Positions 1-9,558 of a DNA stretch of 64,000 nucleotides are shown one piece after another (position 1 is the first letter of the stretch; each line of letters begins with the position of its first letter). The DNA is taken from contig NZ_CP071868.1 in assembly GCF_017569225.1 (NCBI RefSeq), positions 4,030,001 through 4,094,000 of the forward strand. Reading direction: 5' to 3'. The DNA comes from Pengzhenrongella sicca. Lineage in GTDB: Bacteria; Actinomycetota; Actinomycetes; Actinomycetales; Cellulomonadaceae. A model generated the notes under the pieces. The model was not told the origin of the DNA. It saw nothing but the letters and a program-made list of their open reading frames with translations, and searched no databases. The position numbers were made by a program, and so were the translations under genes.

Positions 1-801
<801 letters not shown>

Positions 802-840
802 AGGGAACTCCGCATTTCCATCGAGTACGTCGGGCGCCAC

Positions 841-846
841 AGTGTA
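841..846 (-). promoter_or_regulatory. Candidate -10 box for aspartate kinase
   Basis: TACACT on the minus strand, about 40 nt before the GTG start, in the short gap between the kinase and the TSUP gene. No convincing -35 box is seen. Confidence 0.35.
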
Positions 847-902
847 GGAGGGTCCACCCTGCGGACTGCGCTGCGCTCACATCCCGGACCGTTCCGTCGC
901 GC

Positions 903-1685
903 TCAGGCGAGCACGTCCCAGGCGAGCCGGAGGATCAGCGCGCCGACCACGACGACGAACACGACCCGGACGAACGCGCTGCCGCGCGCGACGGCCATCC
1001 GGGCCCCCAGGTACGACCCGGCGATGTTCGCGGCGCCCACCACGAGGCCGAGCTTCCACAGCGGCGCGCCGTACAGCGTGAAGACGATGAGCGCGCCGAG
1101 GTTGGTCGCGGCGTTGACGATCTTCGCGTTCGCCGACGCCTCGAGGAACGAGTAGCCGAGGATCGCGACGAGGGAGATGACCAGAAACGTGCCGGTGCCC
1201 GGCCCGAGCAGGCCGTCGTACAGGCCGATCGCGGCGCCGAGCGCGACCGCCGCGCCGAGGTGCCGGCTTCCGGCCCACCGCAGCGCGGTCGCCCGCCCGA
1301 CGTCGGGCCGGGCCACGGTGTAGGCCGCCACCAGCACGAGCGCGACCAGGATGACGGGCCGGAACACGGCGGCGGGCAGCAACGTCGCGAGCCCCGCTCC
1401 CCCGGCGGCGCCCACGAGCGCGGCCGCCGCCATCGGGGCCGCTGTCCGCAGCCCCGGCCTGACCCGGCGGTAGTACGTCGCCGCGCTCACGGAGGTGCCG
1501 AGGAAGCCGGCGAGCTTGTTGGTCGCGAGCGCCTGGACCGGGCTGATCCCCGGCACCAGCAGCAGCGCCGGCAGCTGGATCAGCCCGCCGCCGCCGACGA
1601 CCGCGTCGACCCAGCCCGCCACGAACCCGGCCAGCGCGAGCAGCACGACCGTCGCGGTCGCGATCTCCAGGTCCCCGGCCGTCAC
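903..1685 (-). CDS. TSUP family (TauE/SafE-type) membrane transporter
   Basis: 260-residue membrane protein made almost only of hydrophobic helices. It has the family signature near the N-terminus (GWVDAVVGGGGLIQLPALLL) and again in the second half (YDGLLGPGTGTFLV). These are the two repeats of the TauE/SafE fold (PF01925), usually proposed to export sulfite, sulfonates or other organic anions. The substrate cannot be read from sequence. Start is GTG with a TAGACC box about 7 nt upstream, so it may be leaderless. It lies in the same direction as aspartate kinase with about 100 nt between, and probably has its own promoter. Confidence 0.88.
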   Translation of the reverse strand: MTAGDLEIATATVVLLALAGFVAGWVDAVVGGGGLIQLPALLLVPGISPVQALATNKLAGFLGTSVSAATYYRRVRPGLRTAAPMAAAALVGAAGGAGLATLLPAAVFRPVILVALVLVAAYTVARPDVGRATALRWAGSRHLGAAVALGAAIGLYDGLLGPGTGTFLVISLVAILGYSFLEASANAKIVNAATNLGALIVFTLYGAPLWKLGLVVGAANIAGSYLGARMAVARGSAFVRVVFVVVVGALILRLAWDVLA

Positions 1686-2135
1686 GCGGGCTGGTCTATC
1701 ACAGGACTGCGCGCACTCACGGGCTCGTGCGGGGATCGGCGGGGGCCGCGGCGGGAGGGGCCGGGGCGGCGGGTGCCGGTGGCGGGGCGGGGGCGGGGCG
1801 CGGGCGGGCGGGAGGGGCCGGGGGCGGCGGGTGAACCTGCGCGACGCCCTAGGTGCTGGAGTGGCCCCTGTGACCCGTGTGGCTCCCCACGCGTCACACC
1901 GGTCCCACCCGTCACGCGCGCGTCGGACAGGTTCAGCCGGGCGCGTTCCGGCGGCCCCCGAGGGCCCCGGGCGGACCCGTCGGGGCCCGCGGCGGCACCG
2001 TCCGCGCGGAGCAGGTGACGGGTGGTGCTGATGGGGCTGCTGGGATGTCCGGTCCGGCAGCTCCGGCCACTCTGGTCACGCGCTCCGCGCGGAAGGCGGA
2101 CCGCGCGGAAGGCGGTCAGCCGGCGGCGCGGACCG
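1686..2135. other. Intergenic, no gene seen
   Basis: 450 bases of extremely GC-rich sequence with long G and C runs between the TSUP start and the stop of the downstream lipoprotein. Open frames exist on both strands, but they are Arg/Pro/Gly-rich with no recognizable motif and no ribosome binding site. I see no RNA gene or repeat. Confidence 0.5.
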
Positions 2136-3995
2136 CTAGCCGCGGCCGCCCCCGCCGCCGGGTCCGCCGCCGCCGGCCGGCGCCTCGCCCGCCGTCACGG
2201 TCAGGGCCTGCGTCGCGCCGGAGCTGTCGCCGCTCGTCGACAGGCCGGCGACGACCTCGCCCGAGACCGTCCCGCCCGTCAGGACCGTGTACGTCTCGCC
2301 CGCCACCAGGTCGGCCGACGAGAGCACGATCGACTGGAAGTCCTTGGCCGACTCGAACGACGCGATCTCCGTGCCGTCCGCCGCGACCACGTGCACGACG
2401 GTGCCGGCCGCCTGGACGGAGTCGAAGCCGATCGCGACCCAACCCTGCGCGGAGGCCTCGTCGGGCGCGACCACCATGCCGGAGCTGCCGGCCGCCAGCA
2501 GCACGCCGCCCGAGACCTCGAGCGTGCCGTTGACGTCGAGCGCCCCGTTGCCGTCGTTGGTCGGCCCGCTCACGACGATCGTGCCGCCGCTGATCTGCGC
2601 CGAGCCGTTCGAGTCGAGCCCATCCCCGCCGGAGTCGACCGAGATCGTGCCGCCGGTGATGGCGAGGAGGAACTCGCCCGTGTCGCTGAACTCGTCGGTG
2701 CCGCCGCCCGGCGCAGCGCCCTCCTGCGCGCCGGAGCTGTCCGCGCCGCCCGCGACGTTCACGCCGTCGTCGCTCGCGACGAGGGTGACGTCGCCGCCGT
2801 CGATCGTGATGTTCGCGCTCTCCAGGCCCTCGTACGACTGCGTCACCGCGACGGTGCCGCCCGCGACGTTCAGGCCGGCGTCAGCGTGCACGCCGTCGTC
2901 CCCGCTCGCGAGCGTGACGTCGCCGCTCGCCAGCGAGACGATCCCGCCGGAGTGGATCGCGTCGTCCGCGGCCTCGACGGCGACCGTGCCGCCGACGATC
3001 ACCACGGAGACGGCGCCCTTGAGGCCCTTGGCCGACGCGTCGTCGGCCACGATGCCCGCGGTGCCGCCGCCGGCCTGGACCGTGAGGTCGCCGCCCGAGA
3101 CGACGACGTCGGTCGCCGCCGCGATGCCGTCGCCGGCGGCCGTGACGTCGAGCGTGCCGCCGGTGACCGAGACGTACCCGAGCGCGGCGTCGTCGGCATT
3201 GTCCGAGGTCAGGCCGTCGCCGCCGGCCGTCACCGTGATGGTGCCGCCGTTCACGACGAGGTAGTCCTTGCCCCGGATGCCGTCGTCGACGGCCGTGACG
3301 GTGATCGTGCCCGCGTCGATGACGAGGCCGTCCTTGCTGGTGATCGCGTCGTTCGAGTTGCCCGCGACGGTCAGGGCGCCGCCGCCGGTGATCGTCAGGT
3401 CGGCGGTGCTGTAGAGCGCGGCGTTCGGGACGTCGGTCCCGGCGTCGGCCGTCTCGGCATCGGTCGACTCGGCAGCGACGGAGGTGTCGCTCAGCGCATT
3501 CTGGCTGCCGTCGGCGAGCACGATCACGGCCTCCTCGGCGTCCGCGACGACGAAGGCCGCGCCGGTCGAGGAGGAGATGTCGGCACCGTCGAGGATCAGC
3601 TGGACGGCGCCGGTGTCCGCGCTGTCGACCACGACCTGTCCGTCGTCCAGCACCCCAGTGAGGCGGTAGGTCCCGGCGGCCGTGATGGTCACGACACCCC
3701 CGTCGACCGTGACCGCGTCGCTGCTCGACGTCGCGGTCGCGCCGTCAAGGCTGATCTCGACGACGTCGGCCTCGTCCCACACGGCGGCGGCGGCGGAGTC
3801 GGTCTCGGGAGACGTGTTCTCGGCGAGCGCCTGCTCGGCGGTGACGCTCGCGACGACCGAGGCCGTCGTCGAGACGGCCGCGGTGTCGGTGGTCGCGACG
3901 GTGCCGGAGTCGGCGTCGGCGGTCGAGGCGCAGCCGGCGAGGAGCCCGGCCACGAGCACGGCGGAGAAGAAGGTCTTTCGGGTAGGTCGTCGCAT
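2136..3995 (-). CDS. Secreted carbohydrate-binding lipoprotein, Cthe_2159 type (beta-helix)
   Basis: 619-residue predicted lipoprotein. After a basic start (MRRPTRK) and a hydrophobic stretch, the lipobox LLAGCAS gives the lipidated cysteine. The rest is a long series of short repeats of the form GG-T-I-x-V-x-A-x-x-D-G-I, rich in Gly, Asp, Val and Thr, as expected for a right-handed parallel beta-helix. This pattern and length match the Cthe_2159 family (PF14262), whose founding member binds acidic polysaccharides; that is family knowledge. The C-terminus is a Gly/Pro tail (GGGGPGGGGGRG). ATG at 3995 is preferred over the GTG just before because AGGAG is then 6 nt away. It lies next to VTC and DUF4956 genes, a combination seen in other bacteria together with CotH. 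Confidence 0.82.
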   Translation of the reverse strand: MRRPTRKTFFSAVLVAGLLAGCASTADADSGTVATTDTAAVSTTASVVASVTAEQALAENTSPETDSAAAAVWDEADVVEISLDGATATSSSDAVTVDGGVVTITAAGTYRLTGVLDDGQVVVDSADTGAVQLILDGADISSSTGAAFVVADAEEAVIVLADGSQNALSDTSVAAESTDAETADAGTDVPNAALYSTADLTITGGGALTVAGNSNDAITSKDGLVIDAGTITVTAVDDGIRGKDYLVVNGGTITVTAGGDGLTSDNADDAALGYVSVTGGTLDVTAAGDGIAAATDVVVSGGDLTVQAGGGTAGIVADDASAKGLKGAVSVVIVGGTVAVEAADDAIHSGGIVSLASGDVTLASGDDGVHADAGLNVAGGTVAVTQSYEGLESANITIDGGDVTLVASDDGVNVAGGADSSGAQEGAAPGGGTDEFSDTGEFLLAITGGTISVDSGGDGLDSNGSAQISGGTIVVSGPTNDGNGALDVNGTLEVSGGVLLAAGSSGMVVAPDEASAQGWVAIGFDSVQAAGTVVHVVAADGTEIASFESAKDFQSIVLSSADLVAGETYTVLTGGTVSGEVVAGLSTSGDSSGATQALTVTAGEAPAGGGGPGGGGGRG

Positions 3996-4023
3996 CACAG
4001 GCTCCTGGAAGGGTGGGGTCGGA

Positions 4024-4809
4024 CTACGCAGCGGCTCGGTTGCCGGGCTGGTCGAGCTGGTGGCACAGGACGCGGTGCCAGCGGGTCGCGGGGAGGTCGG
4101 GGCGCAGGGCCGCGAGGCCCGTCGCGTACTTGGAGATCGACGTCGGCCGGTGGCCGTGGCGCCAGAGCAGCCGGTCGACGGACGAGGCGGTCGAGCCCGA
4201 CTTGGTCTCGACGATGGCGAGCCCGGGCGTCTCGAGGTGCCGGCCGGCGTCGACGAGCCACGCGAGGCGGGTGTCGACCGTGACGCGGCTGCCGGAGTCC
4301 GGCAGGTACAGCGTGCTGCGGTCGTACCGCGTCACGAGCGTGGGCTCGAACTCGGCCGTCGGGCTCGGGACGTCGGCCGCAGCGAGCACCTCGGCCGTGA
4401 ACGCCTCGCCGAGCTCGGTCAGGCGGGATCGGTCCGCCAGGCCGTACGGGAGCCGTTGCTTGACGGTGCGACCGCGGTTGTCCCGGGTCTTCACCTCGAG
4501 CCAGCACTGCCCCGAGTCGAGGTAGGTCCGGGTGCGGAGCTTGAACCGCCGGCGCCGGCGGCGGGCGCTCTGCAGGTAGCTCGTCAGGTCGGGGGTGTCG
4601 AAGTAGACGGACTCGTACCGGTGCGTGCGCTGGCCCGCGATCTCGAGCGCCCGGGTCCCGGCGTTGACGTTCGCCAGCACCGGCGCGAGGTCGGCCAGGG
4701 GGAGCAGGTACTTGCGGTCCACCCGGGTCTGCAGCGCCGCGCGCTCCATCAGCTCCGGGAGGCCGATCGGCTCGAGGTCGCGGAGGGCGGCGAGGTGCGC
4801 CGCCATCAT
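4024..4809 (-). CDS. VTC-domain protein (polyphosphate-polymerase-like)
   Basis: 261 residues, cytoplasmic. Carries the VTC fold (PF09359): VDRKYLLP near residue 33, YESVYFDTPDLTSY, then RRRRRRFKLRTRTY, a basic cluster expected to bind polyphosphate or nucleotide, then the acidic WLEVKTRD and a late IVETKSG. These alternating basic and acidic strands form the tunnel of triphosphate-tunnel enzymes. In yeast Vtc4 the domain makes polyphosphate; in bacteria it occurs beside DUF4956 and CotH genes and its product is not established. The start ATG overlaps the DUF4956 stop (ATGA), so the two are translationally coupled. A second ATG directly follows and could be used instead. Confidence 0.87.
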   Translation of the reverse strand: MMAAHLAALRDLEPIGLPELMERAALQTRVDRKYLLPLADLAPVLANVNAGTRALEIAGQRTHRYESVYFDTPDLTSYLQSARRRRRRFKLRTRTYLDSGQCWLEVKTRDNRGRTVKQRLPYGLADRSRLTELGEAFTAEVLAAADVPSPTAEFEPTLVTRYDRSTLYLPDSGSRVTVDTRLAWLVDAGRHLETPGLAIVETKSGSTASSVDRLLWRHGHRPTSISKYATGLAALRPDLPATRWHRVLCHQLDQPGNRAAA

Positions 4810-5426
4810 CGGATCGCTCCGGCCGACGCCGCCACGACCGTCTGGGCGCTCGCCGCGCCGACGAGCTGGGCCGGGCGGCCCGACGCGGGCAGCTCGTACC
4901 GGACGTCCACGATGCTCGTGTCGTTCACGAGGTCGACCCGCTGGACGATCGCGGTGTGCACGCGGGCGCCGAGCGCCTCCTCGAGGCGGGCGATCATCGC
5001 GACCTCGTCGGTGCACGCCCAGTCGAGCACCATGACCTGGTTGCGGTAGCGCCGGAACATCCGGGGGTGGTCGCCGACGAACATCACGGCGAGCACGAGC
5101 ACCATCAGCGTGACGGTGATCCAGCTCGGCGTGGCGCTCAGGCCGCCGAGCAGCCCGAGCGCGAGCGCGGAGAAGTAGTAGGCGACCTCGAGCTGGTCGA
5201 GCTCGGACGACCGCAGCCGGATGATCGACAGCACCCCGAACAGGCCCAGACCCAGGCCCGCGCCGACCGTGGACGAGGCCAGCGTGCCCGCGACCGCCAG
5301 GACCCCGACGTTGACGCCGAGGTACGCGACGACGAGGTCACGTCTGCGGTGCCGCGGGAAGTAGAGGCCGAAGGTGAGCAGGCTGATCGCGACCAGGTCG
5401 ATCGCAAACATGATGGTCTGAGACAC
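4806..5426 (-). CDS. DUF4956 membrane protein
   Basis: About 206 residues with three or four hydrophobic helices in the first 120 residues, then a soluble part. The stretch GLFGVLSIIRLRSSEL is typical of DUF4956 (PF16316). The function is unknown. Constant association with VTC-domain and CotH proteins suggests that these form an envelope-associated phosphate or polymer modification system, which is inference. I prefer the GTG at 5426, with GGAG 6 nt before it, over an ATG at 5462 that would add 12 unconserved residues. Overlaps the VTC gene by 4 nt. Confidence 0.85.
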   Translation of the reverse strand: MSQTIMFAIDLVAISLLTFGLYFPRHRRRDLVVAYLGVNVGVLAVAGTLASSTVGAGLGLGLFGVLSIIRLRSSELDQLEVAYYFSALALGLLGGLSATPSWITVTLMVLVLAVMFVGDHPRMFRRYRNQVMVLDWACTDEVAMIARLEEALGARVHTAIVQRVDLVNDTSIVDVRYELPASGRPAQLVGAASAQTVVAASAGAIR

Positions 5427-5566
5427 GGTGAACTCCGGGTGAATGGAAGGTGAAGTCTCCATTTACCCAGGCCCGGCTAGGCGCCGGCTGTGCGAGCACG
5501 GGGGCCGTCCTGTGAGGGTCGATCGACCCGCGCGCGCTCACCCGCGCGATCGGCGCGGGGGCCCGC

Positions 5567-6220
5567 TCAGCGCTGGAGCGCGTCGTACTCCGCCTCGGCC
5601 GCGACGTCGTCCTCGACGTCCAGGCGTAGGTGCCCCAGCACGATCTGCAGCACGCGCAGCACGCTCGAGGCTCGCTCGCCCCACCCGGACAGGTACGAGA
5701 ACTGCCACCACCACAGCGCCTCGAGGATGCGGTTCTCCTCGAAGTGCCGCAGGCCCTGCGCGACCGAGCCGGCGATCGCAACCAGGTCGCCAGACAGCGT
5801 GGCGCTGCCCACCTCGGCGCCGACGACGGGGTCGACGATCTCGGCGAACTCGTCTAGCCCCTCGAGCGTGTTGGCGAGCGCGATCCGCAGCGCGTCGACG
5901 TCGGGCTCGGGCCCGATGTCCGGCTCGAACCGTTCGCGCGGGACGACATCGAGCATCGCGCCCAGCCGGGCGCCCGCGGCGAGCAGGTCGGAGACGGCGA
6001 GCAGGAGCAGCGGGATCGCGGCGTCGGGGTTGGCCCCGGACGCGACCTCGGTGACGGTGCTCAGGTAGCCGCGGCTCTCCTCGGCCATCGCGCGCGCGAC
6101 CGTGATCAGGTCGGTCGCCTCCGCGACCACGTTCGGGTCGACGCTCGGGTCGAGGGCCAGGTCGAGGACCGGGTCCACGGCGGCTTCAGCGGTCGGGTCG
6201 GTCGGTTCGGCGGCATCCAT
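5567..6220 (-). CDS. DUF5063 protein
   Basis: 217-residue acidic, mostly helical protein without signal peptide or membrane segment. The first 30 residues are a low-complexity Asp/Pro/Ala/Val stretch. The remainder, with LRHFEENRILEALWWWQFSYLSGWGERAS near the end, matches DUF5063, which is commonly found directly after recR in actinobacteria. The role is unknown. ATG at 6220 is chosen because GGAGG lies 5 nt before it; an in-frame ATG at 6238 is the alternative. Either way it overlaps or abuts the recR stop, so it is co-transcribed with recR. Confidence 0.82.
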   Translation of the reverse strand: MDAAEPTDPTAEAAVDPVLDLALDPSVDPNVVAEATDLITVARAMAEESRGYLSTVTEVASGANPDAAIPLLLLAVSDLLAAGARLGAMLDVVPRERFEPDIGPEPDVDALRIALANTLEGLDEFAEIVDPVVGAEVGSATLSGDLVAIAGSVAQGLRHFEENRILEALWWWQFSYLSGWGERASSVLRVLQIVLGHLRLDVEDDVAAEAEYDALQR

Positions 6221-6230
6221 CGGGGCCTCC

Positions 6231-6830
6231 TCAGGCATTGATCCGTCGCCGCCCTTCGAACGCGCGGCCGAGGGTCACCTCGTCGGCGTACTCGAGGTCG
6301 CCGCCCACCGGCAGCCCCGACGCGAGCCGGCTCACCGTGAGCCCCATCGGCACCAGCATCCGGGCGAGGTAGGTCGAGGTGGCCTCACCCTCGACGTTGG
6401 GGTCGGTGGCGAGGATGACCTCGGTGACCTCACCGTTCGCGAGCCGCGTGAGCAGCTCCTTGATCCGCAGGTCGTCGGGGCCGACGCCCGCGATCGGGTT
6501 GATCGCCCCGCCGAGCACGTGGTAGCGGCCGCGGAACTCGCGCGTGCGCTCGATGGCGACCACGTCCTTGGGCTCCTCCACCACGCAGATCTGGCTGAGC
6601 GAGCGGCGCGGGTCGCGGCAGATCCGGCACTGCTCCTCCTGCGTGACGTTCCCGCAGATGTCGCAGAAGCGGACCCGCGCCTTGACCTCGGTCAACGCGT
6701 CGACGAGGCGGCGCACGTCGACCGGGTCCGCCGAGAGGAGGTGGAACGCGATCCGTTGCGCGCTCTTGGGACCGACGCCGGGCAGTCTGCCGAGCTCGTC
6801 GATCAGGTCCTGAACCGCGCCTTCATACAC
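6231..6830 (-). CDS. recR: Recombination mediator RecR
   Basis: 199 residues, the standard length. Acts with RecF and RecO to load RecA at gaps. Visible parts: helix-hairpin-helix near residues 10-30 ([18 protein letters not shown]), a four-cysteine zinc finger (C56, C59, C68, C71), a Toprim domain with [11 protein letters not shown], and a C-terminal Walker-B-like hook region ([16 protein letters not shown]). Start is GTG with TAGGCT 6 nt upstream (6837-6842), so it is probably translated from a leaderless message. It follows dnaX in the same direction, as in many bacteria. Confidence 0.97.
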   Translation of the reverse strand: MYEGAVQDLIDELGRLPGVGPKSAQRIAFHLLSADPVDVRRLVDALTEVKARVRFCDICGNVTQEEQCRICRDPRRSLSQICVVEEPKDVVAIERTREFRGRYHVLGGAINPIAGVGPDDLRIKELLTRLANGEVTEVILATDPNVEGEATSTYLARMLVPMGLTVSRLASGLPVGGDLEYADEVTLGRAFEGRRRINA

Positions 6831-6896
6831 ACCGTCAGCCTACGGGGTCCGGCCCCCGGCGACCTGCGCAGGCCGCGGCGGCGGGCCGGTCGCGAC

Positions 6897-9077
6897 TCAG
6901 ACCTCGTCGCCCACCTGCTCGTCGATCACTGTCCCGCCGAGCATCTGCGCGACGAGCGGCGCGCCGATCAGGTTCGAGGTCGTGATGTCGGGGTCGTCCG
7001 GCTGCGGCGAGTCCTCCGCGGGCGCCGGCCCCTCGGCCGCGCGCCGCAGCGCGGCCGCATGCGCGTGCTCGCCCGCCTCGCGCGCGCTGGACTCGTGCGC
7101 CGGCTCCGGTCCGGCGTCGAACGCGGGCTCGACGGCCTCGAGGTGGTCGGGCGGCTCGACGTCGGCCCACGACGCCTCGGCGCGCGCGCGGTCGAGCACG
7201 GGCGCGGACCGCGGGGCGGAGCCCGAGCCGCCCGACGTCGCGGCGGACGACGCCGCTGGTCGCGCGGCGGGCGCGGCCTCGGCGAGCGAGCCCTCGACCC
7301 GCACCTCGAACCCGAGCGTCTCGCGCACCGCGCGCTGCACCATCTCGGCGTGCACGCCCGAGCGGAATGCGTTGGCCAGCCCCGCCGCGGCGAAGGTGAG
7401 GGTCAGCGTCGTCGACGTGAGCTCGCCGACCTGCGCGTTCTGGCTCACGAGGGCCCAGGTCGCCTTGCGCAGCCGGTTCAGAGTGTCGAGCACCTCGGGC
7501 CAGCGACGGCGCAGCACCTCGGTCTCGGTCCCGGCCGCTCCCGCAGGGGTGGCCGACGGCGCAGCGGGCGCGGGCGCGGATGCGGCGGCCGGCGGGGCGG
7601 CAGGCGGGGCGGCAGGCGCGACGGCGGCGGCCGGCACGGTTGGCACGCGCGGGACGTCGACCGGCGCGGTCTCGGCCGGCAGTCTGACCTCGGGCGTGGT
7701 GGCCGCCGGCGTTGTCGCGGCCGGGGCGAGCTCGATCGACGCCGCTTTGATCGGCGCGGCTTCGATCGGCGCGGCTTCGATCGGCGCGGGCACGATCGGC
7801 GCGGTCTCGATCGGCGCGGGCACAATCGGTGCAGGAGCAGCAACGGCTGGCGGCGCGGCCACCGCTCGCTCCACGGGCGCGACCGGCGCCGCAACCGGCG
7901 CCACCACCGGCGGCTGCGCTGCGAGGCCGCGCTCGAGCCGGTCGAGACGGGCCGCATAGCCGGTCGCGCCGTCGTCGGCCGACGGCAGCAGGAGGCGGGC
8001 GACGAGCAGCTCGAGGTGCAGCCGGGGCGAGGTCGCCCCGGTCATCTCGGTCAGGGCCGCGTTGACGAGGTCGGCGCCGCGGGACAGCTCGGCGGCGCCG
8101 AGGTGCGTGGCCTGGGCGCGCATGCGGGCGAGCTGGTCGGCGGGCACGTCGTGCAGCGCCGCACCGGCCCCCTCCCCCGAGGCGGCGATGACGATGAGGT
8201 CGCGCAGCCGCTCGAGCAGGTCCTCGACAAACCGGCGCGGCTCGTGCCCGGTCGAGATGACGCGTTCGACGACGCGGAACGCCGCCGCGCCGTCGCCGGC
8301 CGCGGTCGCCTCGACGGCGTCGTCGAGCAGCGTCGCGGGCGTGTACCCGAGCAGCGCGACGGCGCGCTCGTAGTCGATCCCGGCCTCGTCGGCGCCGGCG
8401 ATCAGCTGGTCGAGCACCGAGAGCGAGTCCCGCACCGACCCCGCGCCGGCGCGGACCACGAGCGGCAGCACGCCCGAGCCGACCCGCGCGCCCTCCTCGA
8501 CGCACAGCCGCTCGAGGTACGCGGTGAGCACGTCGGGCGGCACGAGCCGGAACGGGTAGTGGTGCGTGCGCGACCGGATCGTGCCGATGACCTTGTCCGG
8601 CTCCGTGGTCGCGAAGATGAACATGACGTGCTCGGGCGGCTCCTCGACGATCTTGAGCAGCGCGTTGAAGCCCTGCGGCGTGACCATGTGGGCCTCGTCG
8701 AGGATGAAGATCTTGAACCGGTCCCGGGCGGGGGCGAACGTCGCCCGCTCGCGCAGGTCCCGCGCGTCGTCGACGCCGCCGTGGCTCGCCGCGTCGATCT
8801 CGACGACGTCGAGCGACCCCGGGCCGCCGCGCGCGAGCTCGATGCACGAGTCGCACACCCCGCACGGGGTGTCGGTGGGGCCCTGGGCGCAGTTCAGGCA
8901 GCGCGCGAGGATCCGCGCGGACGTCGTCTTGCCGCACCCGCGCGGGCCGCTGAACAGGTAGGCGTGATTGACCCGGCCCGTCCGCAGCGCCTGCATGAGA
9001 GGCCCGGTGACGTGCTCCTGGCCGATCACCTCGGCGAAGTTCTCGGGCCGGTAGCGGCGGTACAGGGCTGTCGTCAC
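6897..9077 (-). CDS. dnaX: DNA polymerase III subunit gamma/tau
   Basis: 726 residues. Clamp-loader ATPase subunit. N-terminal signature YRRYRPENFAEVIGQ, Walker A GPRGCGKTT at about 44-52, zinc cysteines C63, C72, C75 and C78, and Walker B/DEAH in ILDEAHMVT followed by LLKIVEEPP and FATTEPDKVIGTI. Residues about 420-570 are a disordered Ala/Pro-rich linker containing a pentapeptide repeat (API plus two residues). The C-terminal tau-like region has WPEVLDTLNRLRKATWALV. GTG at 9077 is preceded by a TACAGT box 6 nt upstream (9084-9089), which suggests a leaderless message. I see no slippery sequence for a separate gamma product. Confidence 0.96.
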   Translation of the reverse strand: MTTALYRRYRPENFAEVIGQEHVTGPLMQALRTGRVNHAYLFSGPRGCGKTTSARILARCLNCAQGPTDTPCGVCDSCIELARGGPGSLDVVEIDAASHGGVDDARDLRERATFAPARDRFKIFILDEAHMVTPQGFNALLKIVEEPPEHVMFIFATTEPDKVIGTIRSRTHHYPFRLVPPDVLTAYLERLCVEEGARVGSGVLPLVVRAGAGSVRDSLSVLDQLIAGADEAGIDYERAVALLGYTPATLLDDAVEATAAGDGAAAFRVVERVISTGHEPRRFVEDLLERLRDLIVIAASGEGAGAALHDVPADQLARMRAQATHLGAAELSRGADLVNAALTEMTGATSPRLHLELLVARLLLPSADDGATGYAARLDRLERGLAAQPPVVAPVAAPVAPVERAVAAPPAVAAPAPIVPAPIETAPIVPAPIEAAPIEAAPIKAASIELAPAATTPAATTPEVRLPAETAPVDVPRVPTVPAAAVAPAAPPAAPPAAASAPAPAAPSATPAGAAGTETEVLRRRWPEVLDTLNRLRKATWALVSQNAQVGELTSTTLTLTFAAAGLANAFRSGVHAEMVQRAVRETLGFEVRVEGSLAEAAPAARPAASSAATSGGSGSAPRSAPVLDRARAEASWADVEPPDHLEAVEPAFDAGPEPAHESSAREAGEHAHAAALRRAAEGPAPAEDSPQPDDPDITTSNLIGAPLVAQMLGGTVIDEQVGDEV
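7746..7835 (-). repeat. 15-bp tandem repeat inside dnaX (6 units)
   Basis: Six 15-bp units with the core GATCGGCGCGG, in frame, giving repeated Ala-Pro-Ile plus two residues in the dnaX linker. Change of copy number would not break the frame. Confidence 0.8.
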
Positions 9078-9219
9078 CCCAGAACTGTAGGCGCCGGACC
9101 GGACACGGGCGGTCCCTCCGGTGGACGCCCGCGCGGCCGACCCCCGCCACGGTGGTAACTTGCGGGCTCGACCTCTCTGGTCGAACGAGCCGCCCCGCAC
9201 CGCAGGAATGGAGCACCAC

Positions 9220-9318
9220 GTGAACCGCCCCGTCGCCACCGAGCACCGTGCGCACCTCATGTGCGTCCTGCCGGGCGCGTGCCGCGGGCTCATGTGCTGT
9301 CGCACCTGCATGCGCTAG
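9220..9318 (+). CDS. Cysteine-rich leader peptide of the metQNI operon
   Basis: 32-codon reading frame, GTG start with GGAG 6 nt upstream and TAG stop. Cysteines at positions 15, 21, 26, 27 and 30, ending LMCCRTCMR. It lies 240 nt before metQ in the same direction and downstream of a possible -10 box TAACTT (9156-9161). Short poly-cysteine frames upstream of sulfur genes are known in mycobacteria and other actinobacteria, where ribosome stalling at Cys codons under cysteine shortage controls the genes below. The same role is inferred here. An in-frame ATG 9 nt earlier is possible but has no spaced ribosome binding site. Confidence 0.72.
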   Translation: MNRPVATEHRAHLMCVLPGACRGLMCCRTCMR

Positions 9319-9558
9319 AGCCCTCACCGGCTCTGCACGTCCGGTCCTGAACGGACCACCCCGGCCACGACGGCCCCCACCTTCGCTCCTCGCGAGCGCC
9401 CGCCTGTGGCGGTCCGTCCTCCTGCCGCCGTCGGCCAGCACCGCGCCCTTGCCCCCGTCGCGAGCGCCGGTCGGCCCGCGTCGCCTCCCGGCCGCCCCCG
9501 CGCAGCCTCACCTCCAGCCTCGATGACGTCCCCGAACACGCACTCGAAAGGCATTCTC
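9319..9558 (+). promoter_or_regulatory. Leader region between the Cys peptide and metQ, possible attenuator
   Basis: 240 nt without another gene. It contains short complementary segments that could form alternative hairpins after the leader stop, such as GTCCG...CGGAC near 9340-9356 and GGCGG...CCGCC near 9410-9431. No SAM-riboswitch sequence was recognised. The region is consistent with translation-coupled attenuation, but folding was not computed. Confidence 0.4.

Noticed and set aside
6897-9077. Programmed frameshift in dnaX making a short gamma form
   Set aside because: No slippery run of A residues is seen in the gene.
6102-9158. Very long open frame on the plus strand across recR and dnaX
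   Set aside because: Arg/Gly/Asp-rich translation without motifs; it is the shadow of the high-GC genes recR and dnaX on the other strand.
9319-9558. SAM riboswitch upstream of metQ
   Set aside because: None of the conserved S-box sequence is present; the Cys leader peptide explains the leader better.
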